Positions 5,226-8,013 of a DNA stretch of 8,013 nucleotides are shown in pieces. Made by a program: the position numbers and the translations under genes. The stretch is from positions 1 through 8,013 of the forward strand of contig CAJXVF010000086.1 of assembly GCA_913060845.1 (NCBI GenBank), read 5' to 3'. Under the pieces are notes generated by a model that saw only the letters and a list, made by a program, of their open reading frames with translations, had not been told where the DNA came from and did not search any database. The first letter of the stretch is position 1; each line of letters opens with the position of its first letter. Origin of the DNA: an uncultured Alphaproteobacteria bacterium (lineage in GTDB: Bacteria; Pseudomonadota; Alphaproteobacteria; Bin95).

Positions 5226-6874
5226 GCATTATCTCCCGCATTGCCGAGCGCCCGCGCCAATGCACCCTGAAGCCACATACTTGAAAACGTCCGCGTCCGG
5301 GCCGCCACATGTTGGTCCGGCCGAATTAGATAGACCGTCCCAGGCTTCAGATCGTACCGCACCCGCACATTCCCTTCAGGATCACCAATAACGCCAGGCC
5401 CCGAGATCGGCGCAATGACGAGAGGATTGACCATTGCAGGCAATGCGCGCGGCCAGCCATCAGGCAGCGCATCGTTAGCGTCGCCAAGATAGAGCAGCAC
5501 CGTGAAATCGCCGCTGAACTGATGCAAAAGCCAGTCCGTGCCATCTGCTGTGACCACGGGCGCATCAAGCGCTGCTGCACCGGGTCGCATAGGGCCATCG
5601 AAAGCACCGAAGTCAGGCGTGTTCAGTGGCGAGCCATCCATCACTGCGGGGACTGACAGCCGTCCGCTGTTCACCATACGCCGCGCGAAACCATGGTCGC
5701 GGGCAAGTGCTAGAACGGCATCCCGAATATCCCGGACTGCCTGGCTCTTCGGTGTCATGAAATCTGTTGAGCGGGAGGAATTCAGGATATTTTCGTCTGA
5801 TGCCGGAATGCGTTCCACATCATAGCTTGCGAGCAATGCATCCGGCGCATCGCCGTTTATTACAGCCGCCAGCTTCCACGCCAGGTTATCCGCGTCTTGC
5901 ACCCCGCCATTGCCGCCCCGTGCGCCAAAGGGGGAGACTTGGTGTGCGCTGTCGCCCGCAAAGAATATCCGCCCTGCGGTGAACCGCTGTAAGCGCTGGC
6001 AGCGGAAGGTGTAGAGGCTGATCCAATCAATCTCGAACTCTGCATCAACGCCAAGCATCCGCTCAATCCGTGGCCTGACGTTCTCTTCCCGATCTTCAAC
6101 TCCGGGATCAGCGGATTGGTCCAACTGCAAATCAATCCGCCACACGCTATCTGGCTGCTTATGCAAAAGCGCTGATTGGCCTTCATGGAATGGCGGCTCA
6201 AACCAAAACCAACGTTCAGATGGAAACTCCGCCTGCATCGTCACATCGGTGATGAGGAATCGGTCCTGAAAGGTACGGCCGTCAAACTCCAGGCCAAGCG
6301 TGCGACGCACGAATGAGGACGCGCCATCGCATGCAACGACATAGTCAGCATCCAGATCATAGGGACCCTCCGGCGTCCCCACTGTCAGCCGGACGTGATC
6401 CGATGATGGTTCAACACCAACGACCGCGCTTTTCCAGCGAATGTTGAGGTTCGGCAGGCGCTCCGTTGCGCGCACCAGAAAATCTTCAGCGTAATATTGC
6501 TGGATGTTGACGAAAGCAGGCCATTGATGCCCGTCCTCTTTCAGGAGATCGAAACTGTAGACCTCATCTTCCCCGAAAAAGAGCCGCCCCTTGTTCCAGA
6601 CAACGCCCTTTTCGGCAAACCCGGCACCAGCCCCCAGGCGATCAAAAATCTCAAGTGTCCGTTTGGAAATGCAAATCAAGCGGGATCCGTGGCTGACCGT
6701 CTCATCATCATCCACGAGCACGACCTGAACGCCCCGCGCCGCCAAATCAATCGCTATGGCCAATCCCACTGGCCCAGCACCCACGACGCATACAGCCGCA
6801 TTTCCCACCCGCCCTTCAAGCAGTTCAGGTGGGGCCGTAAACGGAAAAATCGGGTGCTCATAAACCTGGGCCAT
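5222..6874 (-). CDS. Class A FAD-dependent monooxygenase (MhpA/PheA-type aromatic hydroxylase-like)
   Basis: A 550-residue flavoprotein predicted to hydroxylate an aromatic or related ring using NAD(P)H and O2. All three FAD/NAD(P)H motifs are present: GAGPVG at 32-37 (dinucleotide fold) ending at the acidic cluster VDDDE; the DG motif VVACDGASSFVRR at 179-191; and the GD motif GRIFFAGDSAHQVSPFGARG at 301-320. SRLICISKRTLEIFDRLG at 64-81 is the typical FAD-contact region. Residues from about 435 to 545 form the C-terminal thioredoxin-like domain seen in phenol-hydroxylase relatives. It would be cytosolic. The length is normal and no key motif is missing. It starts 21 nt after the deacetylase stop and overlaps DUF2783 by ATGA, so it sits mid-operon. 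Similarity to 3-(3-hydroxyphenyl)propionate hydroxylase is at family level only; the substrate is unknown. Confidence 0.92.
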   Translation of the reverse strand: MAQVYEHPIFPFTAPPELLEGRVGNAAVCVVGAGPVGLAIAIDLAARGVQVVLVDDDETVSHGSRLICISKRTLEIFDRLGAGAGFAEKGVVWNKGRLFFGEDEVYSFDLLKEDGHQWPAFVNIQQYYAEDFLVRATERLPNLNIRWKSAVVGVEPSSDHVRLTVGTPEGPYDLDADYVVACDGASSFVRRTLGLEFDGRTFQDRFLITDVTMQAEFPSERWFWFEPPFHEGQSALLHKQPDSVWRIDLQLDQSADPGVEDREENVRPRIERMLGVDAEFEIDWISLYTFRCQRLQRFTAGRIFFAGDSAHQVSPFGARGGNGGVQDADNLAWKLAAVINGDAPDALLASYDVERIPASDENILNSSRSTDFMTPKSQAVRDIRDAVLALARDHGFARRMVNSGRLSVPAVMDGSPLNTPDFGAFDGPMRPGAAALDAPVVTADGTDWLLHQFSGDFTVLLYLGDANDALPDGWPRALPAMVNPLVIAPISGPGVIGDPEGNVRVRYDLKPGTVYLIRPDQHVAARTRTFSSMWLQGALARALGNAGDNA

Positions 6875-6895
6875 AGCCGCCAGCCTATACCGCCG

Positions 6896-7819
6896 TCAGC
6901 GCCAGTTGGATAGCGACCATTCGGCAATTTCGTCAGACGTGGCGCGCCACACACCGGGCTTATCTCCGACCCGGGCCAACGCTTCGTCCAGGTAGCGAAT
7001 TCGGAATGCTTGGCCAAATATCCACGGATGGATGCCAAAGCCCATCATCTGACCGCCTTCTAGGTGCAGCTGATCAAATGCAGAGGAGAAGATTTCAGGA
7101 TAACGCCACGGGTCCACATGGCGGACGCTGAACAGCTCCGCATCGTCCCATTCCGTCTGATTTGGCAGGGACACTAACGGGGAAGCATCTGGCCCCGCTA
7201 CAGGCATAGGATAAGGTTGATCGTCATTCGGCCAGTCGATCACATGGGTCAATCCGGCTTCATGCAACAGACGGGGCGTCGCCGTGCTTTCGCCCATGTC
7301 CTGGCCCGCCCAACCTAGCATGCGCCGACCAGCTGCTTGCTCCAGCGTGTCCAGCGTTTGCTGGATATAGGCGCGCTCATCATCCTCAGACATTTCGGAC
7401 GAGATGATTTGGCGCGATGTCAGCCCACGGGCGGCAAGCCCGTGTCCGCCCCGCAGCGCCCGCTCTACTAACTGCGGGTGGCGCTCTGCAGCGAAGGCAT
7501 TGAAGCAAACGGTTGCGTGAATGCCGTGACGCTCCAGCACTTCAAGAACACGATAATATCCTACGCGCAGTCCATAAAGGCGGCGGGTGTAATTCTGGAA
7601 ATCTGGCGGATATGACCCGAGCGCGCCACCAAAGCGGGGGTCCGCGACTGAGCCTTCCGGCGGCTCAAGCTCAAAATCTTCGACATGCACGAAGGCTGCA
7701 AGTGCGATTCGCGCACCATCGGGCCAGGGAAACAGTTTGCGTCCCGGCATGGGGCTCCAGCCATATAGGTCATGGTCATAACCAGGGCCGTCCCGGTACC
7801 TGCCCAATTGCTCGCTCAT
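6896..7819 (-). CDS. Polysaccharide deacetylase / PuuE-like (allantoinase-type) hydrolase with altered motif
   Basis: A 307-residue NodB-homology protein of the PuuE/peptidoglycan-deacetylase branch, expected to hydrolyse a C-N bond. RYRDGPGYDHDLYGW at 7-21 is the typical N-terminus. FVHVEDFE at 43-50 carries the conserved acidic pair. MSEDDERAYI is at 143-152, GWAGQDMGES at 169-178, VIDWPNDDQPYPM at 193-205, and GIHPWIFGQAFRI at 262-274 keeps H264. The segment normally reading like GHEIAAHG is GHGLAARG at 125-132, so the usual Glu and His are G127 and R131; activity may be changed. I chose the ATG at 7819 because GGGAG (7827-7831) is 7 nt upstream and the conserved sequence begins there; in-frame ATGs at 7843 and 7915 add residues that look unconserved. 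There is no signal peptide, so it is cytosolic. As first gene of the operon with a monooxygenase, it suits small-molecule catabolism better than cell-wall work. Confidence 0.86.
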   Translation of the reverse strand: MSEQLGRYRDGPGYDHDLYGWSPMPGRKLFPWPDGARIALAAFVHVEDFELEPPEGSVADPRFGGALGSYPPDFQNYTRRLYGLRVGYYRVLEVLERHGIHATVCFNAFAAERHPQLVERALRGGHGLAARGLTSRQIISSEMSEDDERAYIQQTLDTLEQAAGRRMLGWAGQDMGESTATPRLLHEAGLTHVIDWPNDDQPYPMPVAGPDASPLVSLPNQTEWDDAELFSVRHVDPWRYPEIFSSAFDQLHLEGGQMMGFGIHPWIFGQAFRIRYLDEALARVGDKPGVWRATSDEIAEWSLSNWR

Positions 7820-7826
7820 GCCGTTG

Positions 7827-7831
7827 CTCCC
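7827..7831 (-). promoter_or_regulatory. Ribosome binding site GGGAG for the deacetylase start at 7819
   Basis: On the minus strand GGGAG ends 7 nt before the ATG at 7819. It is the best ribosome binding site among the three in-frame ATG candidates (7915, 7843, 7819) and decides the start. Confidence 0.75.
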
Positions 7832-7852
7832 AGATGCGGACATCGTCTTGAT

Positions 7853-7858
7853 AGTATA
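7853..7858 (-). promoter_or_regulatory. Possible -10 element for the minus-strand operon
   Basis: TATACT on the minus strand is a good -10 hexamer. It would start a transcript near 7846, giving a leader of about 27 nt before the ATG at 7819. I see no convincing -35 in the expected place (about 7875-7882). The rest of 7859-8013 contains no gene I can support. It has a run of seven T on the minus strand (7948-7954) behind only a 4-bp stem. Confidence 0.25.
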
Positions 7859-8013
7859 TCGTGCCTTGGCAGCGTGCTTTTGGCGAGAGGGAAAAACTTT
7901 CCAGTCCATAAACATTGGACTAGTGAATTGCTCACAGGTGCCATAATAAAAAAATAGGGCTGGCCTAGCTAAGGGTTTCTGTTCAGAGGTTTGCCCACTT
8001 GCGTAATACTTTC

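Noticed and set aside
6497..6913. 138-codon plus-strand open frame opposite the monooxygenase start
   Set aside because: It is antisense to the FAD-binding domain coding region and the translation has no recognisable features.
7820..7915. Extended N-terminus of the deacetylase from ATG 7915 or 7843
   Set aside because: The added residues look unconserved, neither ATG has a ribosome binding site, and GGGAG is correctly spaced only for 7819.
7948..7967. T-run on the minus strand after TAGG/CCTA, possible terminator of an upstream gene
   Set aside because: The stem is only 4 bp and the upstream gene is outside the window, so the support is too weak.

Overview
The window looks like the end of a contig from an alphaproteobacterium. 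Reasons are the moderately high GC, the gene families (DUF1192, DUF2783, DUF2059, a PuuE-like deacetylase), and a small-RNA-like locus behind a CtrA-like TTTA-N7-TTAAC site. I cannot name a genus. Bases 1-36 are not biological: they are Illumina Nextera read-2 adapter ending in the Tn5 mosaic end. Genomic sequence therefore starts at 37, and the first gene is cut at its 5' end.

Plus strand, 37-3651. First comes a 5'-truncated acyl-CoA synthetase close to the oxalate-CoA ligase (AAE3/Pcs60) group. It is followed almost without gap by a TSUP (TauE/SafE) membrane transporter and, after a short spacer, a 61-residue DUF1192 protein. Positions 2384-2686 hold no protein gene. They do hold a compact small-RNA-like locus: a CtrA-like box, a possible -10, a 9-bp hairpin, a pyrimidine-rich linker with CCTCCC, and a strong intrinsic terminator with a TTCG loop. 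Then comes a two-gene unit coupled by TAATG: a hot-dog acyl-CoA thioesterase and a secreted DUF2059 protein.

Minus strand, 7819 down to 3839. Four tightly packed co-directional genes probably form one operon: a PuuE/polysaccharide-deacetylase-like protein, a class A FAD monooxygenase of the MhpA/PheA type, a 71-residue DUF2783 protein (ATGA overlap with the monooxygenase), and a GT-B glycosyltransferase whose annotated 5' end overlaps DUF2783 by 80 nt. The monooxygenase, DUF2783 and deacetylase look like a catabolic module that hydroxylates a ring and hydrolyses a C-N bond, but the substrate is not visible. The deacetylase departs from the family pattern at two normally conserved positions (G127 and R131).

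The two gene sets converge across 3652-3838, where an 8-bp hairpin covers the glycosyltransferase stop codon. No tRNA, rRNA, CRISPR array, insertion sequence or phage gene was seen. The observations most worth checking are the candidate sRNA at about 2488-2567, the altered deacetylase motif, and the adapter remnant.
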